Shown here in pieces: positions 8,338-16,481 of a stretch of DNA of 64,000 bases; position 1 is the first letter of the stretch; the number at the start of each line of letters is the position of its first letter. Location of the stretch: positions 1,240,001 through 1,304,000 of the forward strand of contig NZ_CP015839.1 of the NCBI RefSeq assembly GCF_001651805.1, given 5' to 3'. Source of the stretch: Marinobacterium aestuarii (lineage in GTDB: Bacteria > Pseudomonadota > Gammaproteobacteria > Pseudomonadales > Balneatricaceae). The position numbers and the translations under genes are program-made. The notes beneath the pieces were generated by a model. That model worked only from the letters and a program-made list of their open reading frames with translations, did not search any database and was not told the origin of the DNA.

Positions 8338-8365
8338 ATTGTCGTTAGTAGAGGGGCAAAGCAGA

Positions 8366-8428
8366 CGCCGAGCTCGCTCTTTATAACCCAAGGCGAAGGT
8401 CATAGGTTCAAATCCTGTCCCCGCTTCC
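8366..8428 (+). repeat. tRNA-fMet 3'-half remnant R3
   Basis: Lies just beyond the intron and belonged to the same array as R1 and R2 before the intron arrived. It has CGCCGAGCTC (mutated from CGTCGGGCTC), the enlarged loop TCGCTCTTTATAAC...GCGA, an intact T arm, and a damaged CCGCTTCC end. No good terminator follows. The stretch 8429-8540 holds nothing else I can identify. Confidence 0.75.
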
Positions 8429-8546
8429 TGGGCTGGAGAGGGGCTGGATGCCGGAAGGGCTGCAGGTATTTTTCGTTTAAAATCATGAAATTGTTGGTTT
8501 TGAGCGGTTCTTTCGAAATAAAGCGTGTGAGGGCTCGATAAGGGGG

Positions 8547-8575
8547 TTGCGCTTGCGGTTGGGCCTCTATATTAT
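8547..8575 (+). promoter_or_regulatory. Promoter of tRNA-fMet copy 2
   Basis: TTGCGC at 8547-8552 and TATATT/TATTAT at 8568-8575, followed by the same gccccacgttga leader as copy 1. The similarity to the copy 1 promoter begins close to the -35, so the whole promoter-tRNA cassette appears duplicated. Confidence 0.55.
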
Positions 8576-8589
8576 ACGCCCCACGTTGA

Positions 8590-8666
<77 letters not shown>

Positions 8667-8702
8667 TATTTTTAAGTCGGTAATTAGTATTATTGGCTTT
8701 AC

Positions 8703-8741
8703 AAAAAAGGCTCGAAGTTGATGAAACTTCGAGCCTTTTTT
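8703..8741 (+). terminator. Intrinsic terminator after tRNA-fMet copy 2
   Basis: AAAAAAGGCTCGAAG, loop TTGATGAAA, CTTCGAGCC and a T run; strong and near-symmetrical. It is repeated exactly at 8866-8904 in the second tandem unit. Confidence 0.85.
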
Positions 8742-8765
8742 GTGTTTGTACGGAAAAAATAAAAT

Positions 8766-8829
8766 CGTCGGGCTCGCTCTTTATAACCCCGGGCGAAGGT
8801 CATAGGTTCAAATCCTGTCCCCGCTACCA
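8766..8829 (+). repeat. tRNA-fMet 3'-half remnant R4
   Basis: CGTCGGGCTC, enlarged loop TCGCTCTTTATAACCCCGGGCGA, intact AGGTTCAAATCCT T arm and CCGCTACCA end. No 5' half. Confidence 0.8.
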
Positions 8830-8865
8830 TATTTTTAAGTCGGTAATTAGTATTATTGGCTTTAC

Positions 8866-8904
8866 AAAAAAGGCTCGAAGTTGATGAAACTTCGAGCCTT
8901 TTTT
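8866..8904 (+). terminator. Intrinsic terminator after remnant R4
   Basis: Exact copy of the hairpin at 8703-8741, in the second 163-bp unit. Confidence 0.85.
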
Positions 8905-8928
8905 GTGTTTGTACGGAAAAAATAAAAT

Positions 8929-8992
8929 CGTCGGGCTCGCTCTTTATAACCCCGGGCGAAGGTCACAGGTTAAAATCCTGTCCCCGCTAGCA
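8929..8992 (+). repeat. tRNA-fMet 3'-half remnant R5
   Basis: Duplicate of R4 with three point changes, in the T arm and the CCA end (CTAGCA). Confidence 0.8.
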
Positions 8993-9029
8993 TATTTAGA
9001 CGCTGAATATTTGTAATTTTTAGCTAAAC

Positions 9030-9067
9030 GAAAAAGGTCTGAAGTCGAAAGATTTCGGGCCTTTTTT
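9030..9067 (+). terminator. Intrinsic terminator after remnant R5
   Basis: GAAAAAGGTCTGAAG, loop TCGAAAGA, then TTTCGGGCC and a T run. The stem contains mismatches, but the T run is intact. Confidence 0.7.
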
Positions 9068-9099
9068 GTTGCTGAGCAGTGAGCAGCAAGAGTGTAAAG

Positions 9100-9141
9100 C
9101 GTCGGGCTCGCTCTTTATAGCTGCAGCGAAGGTCGTGGGTA
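9100..9141 (+). repeat. Decayed tRNA-fMet remnant R6
   Basis: CGTCGGGCTCGCTCTTTATAG, then CTGCAGCGAAGGTC, after which the T arm is unrecognisable. A degraded terminator (AAGGCTGGAGTCG...GCGGCCTTTTGTGG, about 9173-9210) follows. The last copy of this array; 9211-9338 holds nothing I can assign apart from the purU leader. Confidence 0.65.
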
Positions 9142-9338
9142 GGAGCGCGGGTGTCGCTCATGGGGTTGGATATAAGGCTGGAGTCGGATGATTGCGGCCT
9201 TTTGTGGTTATGAGGTGGGCAGGCCGGTTTTTTGTGCGCGGTGGCGAAGGATGGCTTCGCTCTCAGTCACCATCGAGCCTGGGAGGCTGGTAAGATAGGT
9301 GCGCCTGTACAACGTATTACCAGACAAAGAGAACCCTA

Positions 9339-10199
9339 ATGAAAGACAAGCCCGCTTACATCCTCCGGGTATCCTGCCCCGGCCGCGTTGGTATCGTTGC
9401 CGCCATAGGTAACTTCATGGCGGATCGCGGTTGTTTTATCAAGGAGCTGCATCAGTACGATGACCTGAACACGGGGCGCTTTTTTTCGACCATCGAGTTC
9501 GTTTTCGAAGGTAGCCAGAAGCCCAGTGTTGAACAGGTGAAAGCGGCGTTCGAGGTTACGGCACTGCGCTTTGATATGGAGTGGGAAATCCATGATGCCA
9601 CCGAGCCTGCCAAGGTGCTGATCATGGTTTCCAAATATGACCATTGCCTGCGTGATCTGCTCTATCGCCGTGCCACCGGCGAGCTGAATATCGAGATCAC
9701 GGCGGTGGTATCCAATCACGAAGATCTGCGTTACATGGCCGAGCGTGAGGGCATCCCCTTTGTGTACCTGCCGGTGACCAAGGCCAGCAAGGTCGAGCAG
9801 GAAGCGGCCTTGCTGCAACTGGTCGAAGACACCGGCACCGAGCTGGTGGTGCTGGCGCGCTACATGCAGGTGTTGACCGATACGCTGTGCACGGCACTGG
9901 CCGGGCGCTGCATCAATATCCACCACTCCTTCCTGCCGGGCTTCAAGGGCGCCAAACCCTATTACCAGGCCTATGAGCGCGGTGTGAAGCTGATCGGTGC
10001 CACGGCGCACTATGTAACCGGGGATCTGGATGAAGGCCCGATCATTGAGCAGATGGTGGAGCGCGTCGACCATGGCCATGACCCGCAGCACCTGACCCAG
10101 GTTGGTCGTGATATGGAAGCCCAGACACTGGCCCGTGCTGTGAAGTATCATGTGCGCCGCCGCGTGTTTCAGAACGGACTGCGCACCGTCGTTTTTTAG
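9339..10199 (+). CDS. purU: Formyltetrahydrofolate deformylase
   Basis: A 286-residue protein that hydrolyses 10-formyl-THF to THF and formate, balancing one-carbon pools and supplying formate for purine synthesis. An N-terminal ACT domain (about 8-85) precedes a formyltransferase-fold domain (about 90-280) with the catalytic signature CINIHHSFLPGFKGAKPY (N193, H195) and the GDLDEGP segment at 228-233 holding the catalytic Asp. Length matches the family (about 280-290). ATG 9339 follows an AGAGAA purine-rich stretch. The next gene, folD, acts in the same pathway, 66 bases downstream, so the two are probably co-transcribed. Confidence 0.96.
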   Translation: MKDKPAYILRVSCPGRVGIVAAIGNFMADRGCFIKELHQYDDLNTGRFFSTIEFVFEGSQKPSVEQVKAAFEVTALRFDMEWEIHDATEPAKVLIMVSKYDHCLRDLLYRRATGELNIEITAVVSNHEDLRYMAEREGIPFVYLPVTKASKVEQEAALLQLVEDTGTELVVLARYMQVLTDTLCTALAGRCINIHHSFLPGFKGAKPYYQAYERGVKLIGATAHYVTGDLDEGPIIEQMVERVDHGHDPQHLTQVGRDMEAQTLARAVKYHVRRRVFQNGLRTVVF

Positions 10200-10265
10200 A
10201 ACAGAAGCTGGGTGCTAATGGGCCTGCGCGGGCCCATGACAACCTGCAGAACAAGGGAACAACAG

Positions 10266-11168
10266 ATGAGCGAACTCGCACAGCATCAGCAACTGACCAG
10301 CCCTAAGGCCGCCCTGATTGATGGCAAGGCTTTTGCCGCCCAGGTGCGGGGCCAAGTCAAAAGCGGGGCAGAGGCATTTAGCGCTGTAGAGGGGCGTCGG
10401 CCCGGGCTTGCGGTCGTGCTGGTGGGGTCTGATGCCGCCAGTCAGGTGTATGTGCGTACCAAGGTGCGCCAGGCCGCGGAAGCCGGTATTGAGTCCTTTG
10501 CGCACCTGCTGGATGTCACCACGACCCAGGCGCAGCTGCTGGCCCTGATCGACGCACTGAATGCGGACGACTCCGTCGACGGTATTCTGGTGCAGTTGCC
10601 GCTGCCCGCCGGGCTGGACGAGTCGGCAGTGATCGAGGCTATAGATCCTGCCAAGGACGTGGATGGGTTCCATCCCGTTAATGTCGGGCGCCTCAGTGCC
10701 GGTCAGCCGTCACTGGTGCCCTGTACGCCACTGGGCTGCCTGTTGCTGCTGCAGGACCGCCTCGGTGACCTGTCCGGTCTCAAGGCGGTGGTGGTGGGTC
10801 GCTCCAATATCGTCGGCAAACCCATGGGCCAGTTGTTGCTCAACGCCAATTGCACGGTGACGACTGTGCATTCGCGCAGCCGCGATCTGGCCGCGGAGTG
10901 TCGCCAGGCGGATATTCTGGTGGTGGCCGTGGGACGTCCCGGCATGATTACGGCGGATCACATCAAGCCCGGCGCCACTGTGCTGGATGTGGGCATCAAT
11001 CGGCTGCAAGACGAGGCCGGCAACGGCCGCCTGGTCGGCGATGTCGATTTTGCTGCCGCCAGCGCCGTAGCGGGCGCCCTGACGCCGGTGCCGGGTGGCA
11101 TTGGTCCCATGACGGTGGCCTGCCTGCTGCGCAATACCCTGACGGCGGCACAGTTGCGCCGGGCCTGA
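10266..11168 (+). CDS. folD: Bifunctional methylene-THF dehydrogenase / methenyl-THF cyclohydrolase
   Basis: A 300-residue FolD, interconverting 5,10-methylene-, methenyl- and 10-formyl-THF with NADP+. Visible motifs: a SQVYVRTK segment with the active-site Tyr and Lys, the [15 protein letters not shown] signature, the [13 protein letters not shown] nucleotide-binding loop, and [18 protein letters not shown] near the C-terminus. ATG 10266 was chosen over upstream starts because homology begins shortly after it and purine-rich AAGGGAACAACAG precedes it. The N-terminal 15 residues are an extension relative to the core family. Clustering with purU makes a one-carbon folate unit. Confidence 0.95.
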   Translation: MSELAQHQQLTSPKAALIDGKAFAAQVRGQVKSGAEAFSAVEGRRPGLAVVLVGSDAASQVYVRTKVRQAAEAGIESFAHLLDVTTTQAQLLALIDALNADDSVDGILVQLPLPAGLDESAVIEAIDPAKDVDGFHPVNVGRLSAGQPSLVPCTPLGCLLLLQDRLGDLSGLKAVVVGRSNIVGKPMGQLLLNANCTVTTVHSRSRDLAAECRQADILVVAVGRPGMITADHIKPGATVLDVGINRLQDEAGNGRLVGDVDFAAASAVAGALTPVPGGIGPMTVACLLRNTLTAAQLRRA

Positions 11169-11313
11169 GCGCAGCACGTATTTGCCACACTCCCTGCGTG
11201 CCTGGGCATTGCCAGGGGCGCGCGGTTATTGCTGGAATATCCTGCGTTTGAGGCACTATAGTCAAAGTTGTCACTCAGCTGTTTTATAGACAGGACAACG
11301 CAGGATATTGCAG

Positions 11314-11829
11314 ATGAAAACGCTGGATGTCGACTTTGTCACGCAATGGCTCGGTCGAGCCTATTTTCACGAACTCTCCACCTTTGGTGCCCTGTCCGAA
11401 GACTCGGTGCGCTTTCTGCTCTGCGGCGGGCGTTTGTTGCAGTTGCATCGGGGTGACCTGCTGTACCGCGCAGGGGATCCTGCGGCCGAATTTTATGTAG
11501 TGCTGCACGGGGATCTGAGTTTCTACAAGCAGTCCGAGGGGCAGGATGTACTGACGCGGCATTTTCAGCGCGGCGAGCTGCTGGGTTTCGATGGCATGAT
11601 TGGGCTGCACGCCCGTTCAGGTACCGCGGTGGCTGGCGAGGACGTGGTGGTGCTGGAGATCGGCAGCGCGCTGTTTTTCGATCTGCATACGCTGTTCCCC
11701 GCCGACTTTGGCCTCATGATGATCAACTTGTCGCGCGAGCTGTCGCGGGAGATCGCGCTGCTGGAGAATGTGATTGGCCAGAGTATTGGCTGGCAGTCTC
11801 CGCAGGATGAGACAACCTCCAGTGACTGA
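11314..11829 (+). CDS. Cyclic nucleotide-binding domain protein (Crp/Fnr-like sensor fold)
   Basis: A 171-residue protein whose central part (about 25-125) fits a cNMP-binding beta-roll: LLQLHRGDLLYRAGDPAAEFYVVLHGDLSFYK, then GELLGFDGMIG. No helix-turn-helix is evident after the long C-terminal helix (about 130-150), so it is probably not a DNA-binding Crp but a stand-alone sensor or regulatory protein. The canonical phosphate-binding RxA motif is not clear (SGTAVAGE instead), so nucleotide binding is uncertain. ATG 11314 has AGGA eight bases upstream. Confidence 0.72.
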   Translation: MKTLDVDFVTQWLGRAYFHELSTFGALSEDSVRFLLCGGRLLQLHRGDLLYRAGDPAAEFYVVLHGDLSFYKQSEGQDVLTRHFQRGELLGFDGMIGLHARSGTAVAGEDVVVLEIGSALFFDLHTLFPADFGLMMINLSRELSREIALLENVIGQSIGWQSPQDETTSSD

Positions 11830-11985
11830 CCCTGCCGTGCTCCTGTGACGGGTCCTGAGCTCAACTCCCTGATGAATCCTCTGACTCATGCTGCTACTTA
11901 TTACTGAGCCTGCGTCTACCCTGCGCGCCGCAGCGGGTATGATGGCTGACCTCAGACTCTTTTCACCCATCAGCAGGGCCGCGCT

Positions 11986-13800
11986 ATGAAACATCGCTCC
12001 TATCATCCGGAGGCGGACGATTCCAGCATCAATCTGCAAACCCTCAAGGCGCTGATTCCCTATCTGCTGGAATACCGCAGCCGCATTCTGCTGGCGCTGG
12101 GCTGTCTGGTGGCGGCCAAGGTTGCCAGCGTCGGCATGCCCTTTATTCTCAAGCATATAGTGGATGCCATGGACGCCGGTGCCGGCACCCTGGTGGCGCT
12201 GCCCCTGGGCCTGTTGCTGGCCTATGGCTCGGTGCGGTTTGTGAATGTGCTCTTTGGCGAGATCCGCGACACCCTCTTCGGTCGCGTAACCGAGCGGGCC
12301 ATGCGTCGCATTGGCCTTGCGGTATTCAACCATCTGCATGCGCTGGAGCTGGATTTTCACCTGAATCGCAGCACCGGCGGCCTGTCGCGGGATATCGAGC
12401 GCGGCGTGTCCGGCGTCAGTTTCCTGATGCGTTTCATGGTGTTCAACATAGTGCCGACACTGCTGGAAATTGCCCTGGTGATAGGCCTGCTGCTGTACAA
12501 CTATTCCGCCTGGTTTGCCCTGATTACACTGGTTGCCGTGGTGGCCTATGTAGCCTATTCGGTGGTCGCCACGGACTGGCGTACCGGTTATGTGCGGGCT
12601 GCCAACAAGGCCGATTCGCAAAGCAACTCCCGGGCCGTGGACAGCCTGCTGAACTACGAAACGGTGAAGTACTTCACCAACGAGGGCTACGAAGCCGGCC
12701 GCTACGACCGGGATCTGGAGGAGTGGGAAGTGGCCAGGCGCAAGAATCGCCTGACGCTCTTTGCTCTAAACGGCGGTCAGGCGCTGATTATTGGTCTGGC
12801 GATGACCGCCATGATGGTGCTGGCCGGGCGCAATGTGGTAGCAGGCAATATGACGCTGGGCGACTTCGTACTGATCAATGCCTTTATGATGCAGCTGTTT
12901 ATGCCGCTGAATTTTCTGGGTTTCGTCTATCGGGAAATGAAGGGCTCCCTGGCCAATATCGAGCGCATGTTTGCCCTGATGCGCCGGGCGCCTGCGATCC
13001 AGGATGCTGCGGAAGCCAAAGCGCTGCAGATCAGTCGCGGCGAGATCGAGTTCCGTTCGGTGGATTTTGGTTATGGGCCTGAGCGGCAGATACTCGATGG
13101 CATCAACCTGCGTGTGCGGCCGCGACAGAAGGTGGCGGTGGTGGGGGCCAGCGGCTCCGGCAAGTCGACCCTGGTAAAGCTGCTGTTCCGGTTTTACGAC
13201 GTGGGCGCCGGTACTGTGCTGATTGACGGCCAGGATATCCGCTCGGTGAGCCAGGACTCCCTGCGCCGCGCCATCGGCATAGTGCCGCAGGATACGGTTC
13301 TGTTTAACGCCTCTATCTATGAAAATATTCGCTATGGCCGTATTGATGCCACCGAAGCTGAGGTGAAAGAAGCCATTCGGCTGGCGCATCTGGATGATTT
13401 TATCGCCCGCCTGCCCAACGGGCACGATACCCTGGTGGGTGAGCGTGGACTCAAGCTCAGCGGCGGTGAAAAGCAGCGCGTCGCCATCGCCCGCACCATT
13501 CTCAAGCGCCCGCCCATTCTGGTGTTCGACGAGGCGACCTCATCCCTGGACAGCCGTTCGGAGCGCAGTATTCTGCAGGCCATTCGCGAGGTTTCCCGCG
13601 GCCAGACAAGCCTGGTTATCGCCCATCGCCTGTCCACCATCGTCGATGCGGACCATATTGTCGTGATGCAGGAAGGACGTATCGTTGAGCAGGGCAGTCA
13701 CGAGGCGCTGCTGGCGCAAGGCGGCAGCTATGCGCACCTGTGGCAGATTCAGCAGCAGCAAAAACAGCATGAACCCGCCGGTGACGAAGTGGTCGGTTAG
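11986..13800 (+). CDS. ATM1/ABCB-type ABC transporter, fused permease-ATPase
   Basis: A 604-residue half-transporter: six membrane segments in an ABC type-1 exporter domain (about 35-330), then the ATPase with Walker A GASGSGKST (about 387-395), signature LSGGEKQR (about 491-498), Walker B ILVFDEATS (about 511-519) and the IAHRLST H-loop. Segments such as NYETVKYFTNEGYEAGRYD are characteristic of the ATM1/HMT1 branch, which exports glutathione- or sulfur-linked metabolites and heavy-metal conjugates. It works as a homodimer in the inner membrane. It ends four bases from the convergent SulP gene, so the two transcripts must overlap at their ends. Confidence 0.88.
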   Translation: MKHRSYHPEADDSSINLQTLKALIPYLLEYRSRILLALGCLVAAKVASVGMPFILKHIVDAMDAGAGTLVALPLGLLLAYGSVRFVNVLFGEIRDTLFGRVTERAMRRIGLAVFNHLHALELDFHLNRSTGGLSRDIERGVSGVSFLMRFMVFNIVPTLLEIALVIGLLLYNYSAWFALITLVAVVAYVAYSVVATDWRTGYVRAANKADSQSNSRAVDSLLNYETVKYFTNEGYEAGRYDRDLEEWEVARRKNRLTLFALNGGQALIIGLAMTAMMVLAGRNVVAGNMTLGDFVLINAFMMQLFMPLNFLGFVYREMKGSLANIERMFALMRRAPAIQDAAEAKALQISRGEIEFRSVDFGYGPERQILDGINLRVRPRQKVAVVGASGSGKSTLVKLLFRFYDVGAGTVLIDGQDIRSVSQDSLRRAIGIVPQDTVLFNASIYENIRYGRIDATEAEVKEAIRLAHLDDFIARLPNGHDTLVGERGLKLSGGEKQRVAIARTILKRPPILVFDEATSSLDSRSERSILQAIREVSRGQTSLVIAHRLSTIVDADHIVVMQEGRIVEQGSHEALLAQGGSYAHLWQIQQQQKQHEPAGDEVVG

Positions 13801-13803
13801 CCG

Positions 13804-15516
13804 TCAGTCGGGCAGGCTGTCGTGAAGAGCTTTCCAGGCCTGGTAGGTGCTCAGAAAGATGCGCCCGCTCAGGTGCTGCAGGAAGTCACTGTTGCGCAGC
13901 GCATCCGTCACAGGCCCCTTGACCTCGCTCAGGTGCAATTCAATGCCTGCGTCCTGCAGACGGGCGTTAATGGCCTCCAGTGCTTCCAGTGCCGAAGCGT
14001 CTATATGGTTCACCGCAGGGCACATCAGAATCAGGTGCCGCAGTGTTTTCTGCGTCGCCATCTGAGCGTAGATACGGTCTTCCAGAAAGCGGGTATTGGC
14101 AAAATAGAGCCCTTCATCGATGCGCAGAATACAGAGCGCCGGGTCAGTTTCCACCGCGTGGCGCTGTACATTGCGAAAGTGTTCGCTGTCGGGTACCCGG
14201 CCGACAATGGCGCTGTGGGGACGGCTGGTGCGGTGCAGGTAGAGCAGCAGTGACAGCACAACACCGATGATAACCCCCGAGGTCACGCCTGTGAGCAAGG
14301 TTGCCAACAGGGTGGCCAGTAGCGCCAGGCCATCATGGCGTGAGTAGCGCCAGGTGCGTGCAATGGCACCCAGGTCCACCAGGCTGAGTACGGCCACCAT
14401 GATGGTCGCGGCCAGTACGCTGAGTGGCAGGAAGTAAATCAGTGGTGTCAGAAAGAGTGTCGCCAGCGCAATCCCGACCGCGGTAAAGGCGCCTGCGGCA
14501 GGGGTGGCGGCCCCGGCATCGAAATTTACCACTGAGCGGGAAAAGCCGCCGGTCACCGGGAAGCCGCCGGACAGCGAGGAGGCAATATTGCAGGCCCCAA
14601 GGCCAATCAGTTCCTGGTCCGGATCTATGCGCTGGCGGCGCTTGGCGGCGAGAGTTTGCGCCACCGAAACGGACTCTACAAAGCCGATGGTGCTGATCAG
14701 CAGTGCCGGTAGCCATAGCTGCTCAAGCAGCGCCAGCGACACATGAGGAATTGTTAGCGCGGGCAGGCCGGCCGGTACCGCGCCGAGAATACGCAGCCCC
14801 TGGGTATCCAGATTGAGCCAGGCGGTCAGGGCGGTGGCACCGATCACGGTGATAATCGGGCCGGCTTTGGCGATCAGGTCCGCAAGCGATACTGGGCATC
14901 CAAGGCGTAACAGTGCGGGCTTGAGTCCACGTCGTACCAGCAGCAGAAACAGCACAGATCCGGCGCCAAGCGCGAGCGTGATGGTGTGAATATCGTGGCG
15001 GCTTTGCCACAGGCTTTGCAGCAGTTCCCACAGGTTGTGCCCCGAGGCTTCAACCCCCAGCAGGTGCTGCAGCTGGCTGGCGGCGATGATCAGGCCAGAT
15101 GCTGAAATAAACCCCGATATCACCGGATGACTCAGAAAATTGGCGACAAATCCGAGTCGCAGCAGCCCCATGGTCAACAGCATCAGGCCGCTGATCAGTG
15201 CCAGCAGGATGGCCGCGTTGAGGTAGCCGATGCTGCCCTGCAGTGCGATCTGTCCCACCACGGCGGCGGTCATCAGTGACACCACGGCCACCGGGCCCAC
15301 CGCCAGGGTGCGGCTGGTGCCAAAAAGGGCATAGGCGATCAGCGGCAGTATGCTGGCGTAAAGGCCGGCTTCGGCCGGCAGGCCCGCCAGCAGGGCGTAG
15401 GCCAGTGACTGCGGAATCAGCATGATGGTAACGATAACGGCCGCCAGCAGATCGGCGGCCAGGTCCGCGCACTTGTAGCCGGGCAGCCACTGCAGTATGG
15501 GGAAATAACGTTGCAT
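13804..15516 (-). CDS. SulP-family anion transporter with STAS domain
   Basis: About 570 residues: an RYFPILQWLPGY N-terminus, a long transmembrane domain (about 20-410) with the SulP hallmarks MLIPQSLAYALLAGLPAEAGLYASILP and SLSGGFPVTGGFSRSVVN, and a C-terminal cytoplasmic STAS domain (about 440-560, LILMCPAVNHIDASALEALEAI). Such proteins are inner-membrane symporters or exchangers for sulfate, bicarbonate or other anions; the substrate cannot be assigned. ATG 15516 matches the usual family start, while an in-frame ATG at 15549 adds 11 residues; neither has a convincing ribosome site. Confidence 0.9.
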   Translation of the reverse strand: MQRYFPILQWLPGYKCADLAADLLAAVIVTIMLIPQSLAYALLAGLPAEAGLYASILPLIAYALFGTSRTLAVGPVAVVSLMTAAVVGQIALQGSIGYLNAAILLALISGLMLLTMGLLRLGFVANFLSHPVISGFISASGLIIAASQLQHLLGVEASGHNLWELLQSLWQSRHDIHTITLALGAGSVLFLLLVRRGLKPALLRLGCPVSLADLIAKAGPIITVIGATALTAWLNLDTQGLRILGAVPAGLPALTIPHVSLALLEQLWLPALLISTIGFVESVSVAQTLAAKRRQRIDPDQELIGLGACNIASSLSGGFPVTGGFSRSVVNFDAGAATPAAGAFTAVGIALATLFLTPLIYFLPLSVLAATIMVAVLSLVDLGAIARTWRYSRHDGLALLATLLATLLTGVTSGVIIGVVLSLLLYLHRTSRPHSAIVGRVPDSEHFRNVQRHAVETDPALCILRIDEGLYFANTRFLEDRIYAQMATQKTLRHLILMCPAVNHIDASALEALEAINARLQDAGIELHLSEVKGPVTDALRNSDFLQHLSGRIFLSTYQAWKALHDSLPD

Positions 15517-15662
15517 GGCGCACCGGGTACTTGGCTGACAGGAGGACATCAGCTTAGCGCATATTCAATTTAGCGATAAGCTTATTCTTTTGTTGAATGT
15601 TGGCAGTGATGATAGAGACAGAAGTCTGGGCAGACCCTGCTGCAGGTCCATCCGGCAGGGGC

Positions 15663-15968
15663 TCAGCTTTTCGGGAACAGGCTGTCGCCCAGGGTATCGA
15701 TGGCGTTCCTGGCTTTTTGCAGGGTGATTTCGTTGCACAGGTCTCGGCTGGGGGCCTGATCTGCGCGAATAAAGACATGCTCGCGGACTTCGCCATCCAC
15801 TGTTTTGCGAATCAGGCCGCCGACGCCAAATTGCCCGCCCAGACTGCGCGGCTGCAGAAAGATCTCATATCCCTTGTATTCAATGGGCTCGCCGAGGCTT
15901 TCGGCTTTCTCGCCCTGGCCGCTGTCGCCTGCACCCAATATCTTTTTCAGTAATGCACCCAGACCCAT
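15663..15968 (-). CDS. HlyU-family protein
   Basis: A 101-residue protein resembling the HlyU/DUF-type small family: a short hydrophobic start MGLGALLKKILG, then EPIEYKGYEIFLQPRSLGGQFGVGGLIRK, HVFIRADQAP, and a helical tail TLQKARNAIDTLGDSLF. The name comes from a Vibrio haemolysin activator annotation, but whether this branch regulates transcription is not established. It stands alone on the minus strand, 147 bases upstream of the SulP start. Confidence 0.7.
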   Translation of the reverse strand: MGLGALLKKILGAGDSGQGEKAESLGEPIEYKGYEIFLQPRSLGGQFGVGGLIRKTVDGEVREHVFIRADQAPSRDLCNEITLQKARNAIDTLGDSLFPKS

Positions 15969-16086
15969 CTGGCTCTCCTGTTCAGTTTTTGATGATGTGT
16001 GTGCAGCCTGGCGTCCATGAGGGGCGTTTGCGTGCTGCAGCTGTGGTCAGACGGTAGCCTCTGGCAGGGGCGGAGGCAAGGGAATC

Positions 16087-16253
16087 TAGCAGCCTGTTGG
16101 GCTTGGCCGGTCGTAGCGAGGGAAAGGCCGATTTGAGTTAGTTTTTGAGCTCTTTTGAGGCAAATAGTGGTTCTATTCAACAATAAAGAGAACAAGAAAT
16201 AACCAAAGTCGGCTTTTCCGCAGTAGATCAGTGTTAAGTCCGACAGGCTGCTA
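16087..16253 (-). mobile_element. MITE-like repeat, copy A (167 bp)
   Basis: Bounded by TAGCAGCCTGTTGG and its inverted counterpart CCGACAGGCTGCTA. No coding capacity. The same 167-bp length and ends recur at 24149-24315 in the opposite orientation, with roughly 85% identity by eye. It contains the palindromic AATAGTGGTTCTATT core. The terminal TA may be the target duplication. Confidence 0.8.
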
Positions 16254-16259
16254 ATCGCC

Positions 16260-16481
16260 TCAGCGCCTGAGCTCATCGTCGCGGTAATGGGAGTCTGTCC
16301 AGCAGCGCGGCAGGCTTTCACCGGAGAGGAAAATCAGATCGCCCTTGTCGAAGTCCTCGGGATCCTGCGCTTCCTCGCCATGATTGTAGCGGCCGGAAAT
16401 GGAGAGCGTAAATGGATTGAACAGGTCTGTCAGGGCGAGAACCTCCACCATGTTACCCGTGGATTTTTGTTTCAGGAACAT
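16260..16481 (-). CDS. Small conserved protein, function unknown
   Basis: A 73-residue protein starting MFLKQKSTGNMVEVLALTDLF, with FNPF, GRYNHGEEAQDPEDF and a SGESLPRCWTDSHYRDDEL tail. I recognise this as a small family common in Pseudomonas and relatives, sometimes labelled acetyltransferase, although it is far too short to be one. The conserved HGEE-Q-PE and LPRCW-D-HYRD motifs argue for a real gene. It lies between MITE copy A and a non-coding stretch. Confidence 0.7.
   Translation of the reverse strand: MFLKQKSTGNMVEVLALTDLFNPFTLSISGRYNHGEEAQDPEDFDKGDLIFLSGESLPRCWTDSHYRDDELRR

Larger units (their letters stand above)
3478..8339 (+). mobile_element. Group II intron, interrupted by a nested element
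   Basis: The 5' end GTGCGCC at 3478 fits the group II consensus GUGYG, and the 3' end is ...ACTCGAT (AY). A domain V hairpin lies at about 8266-8302 (ACCGCCGTA pairing with TACGGTGGT, GAAC tetraloop, CG bulge) and a domain VI stem at about 8304-8337. Boundaries are exact because the paralogous empty site at 3165-3190 reads gttatt-tgtcgttag, and the same two halves flank this element (gttatt ending at 3477, tgtcgttag starting at 8340). Insertion directly downstream of a terminator hairpin recalls group IIC introns, though the class was not determined. The intron encodes one reverse transcriptase/maturase, now split. Without the nested element it would be about 1.9 kb. Confidence 0.9.
8667..8992 (+). 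repeat. 163-bp tandem direct repeat (linker, terminator, tRNA remnant) x2
   Basis: Two adjacent units, 8667-8829 and 8830-8992. Each consists of a TATTTTTAAGTCGG linker, an intrinsic terminator (AAAAAAGGCTCGAAG, loop, CTTCGAGCCTTTTTT) and a tRNA-fMet 3'-half remnant. The first roughly 140 bases appear identical; differences are confined to the last remnant (CATAGGTTC to CACAGGTTA, and CTACCA to CTAGCA). This points to a recent duplication of one whole module. Confidence 0.92.
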
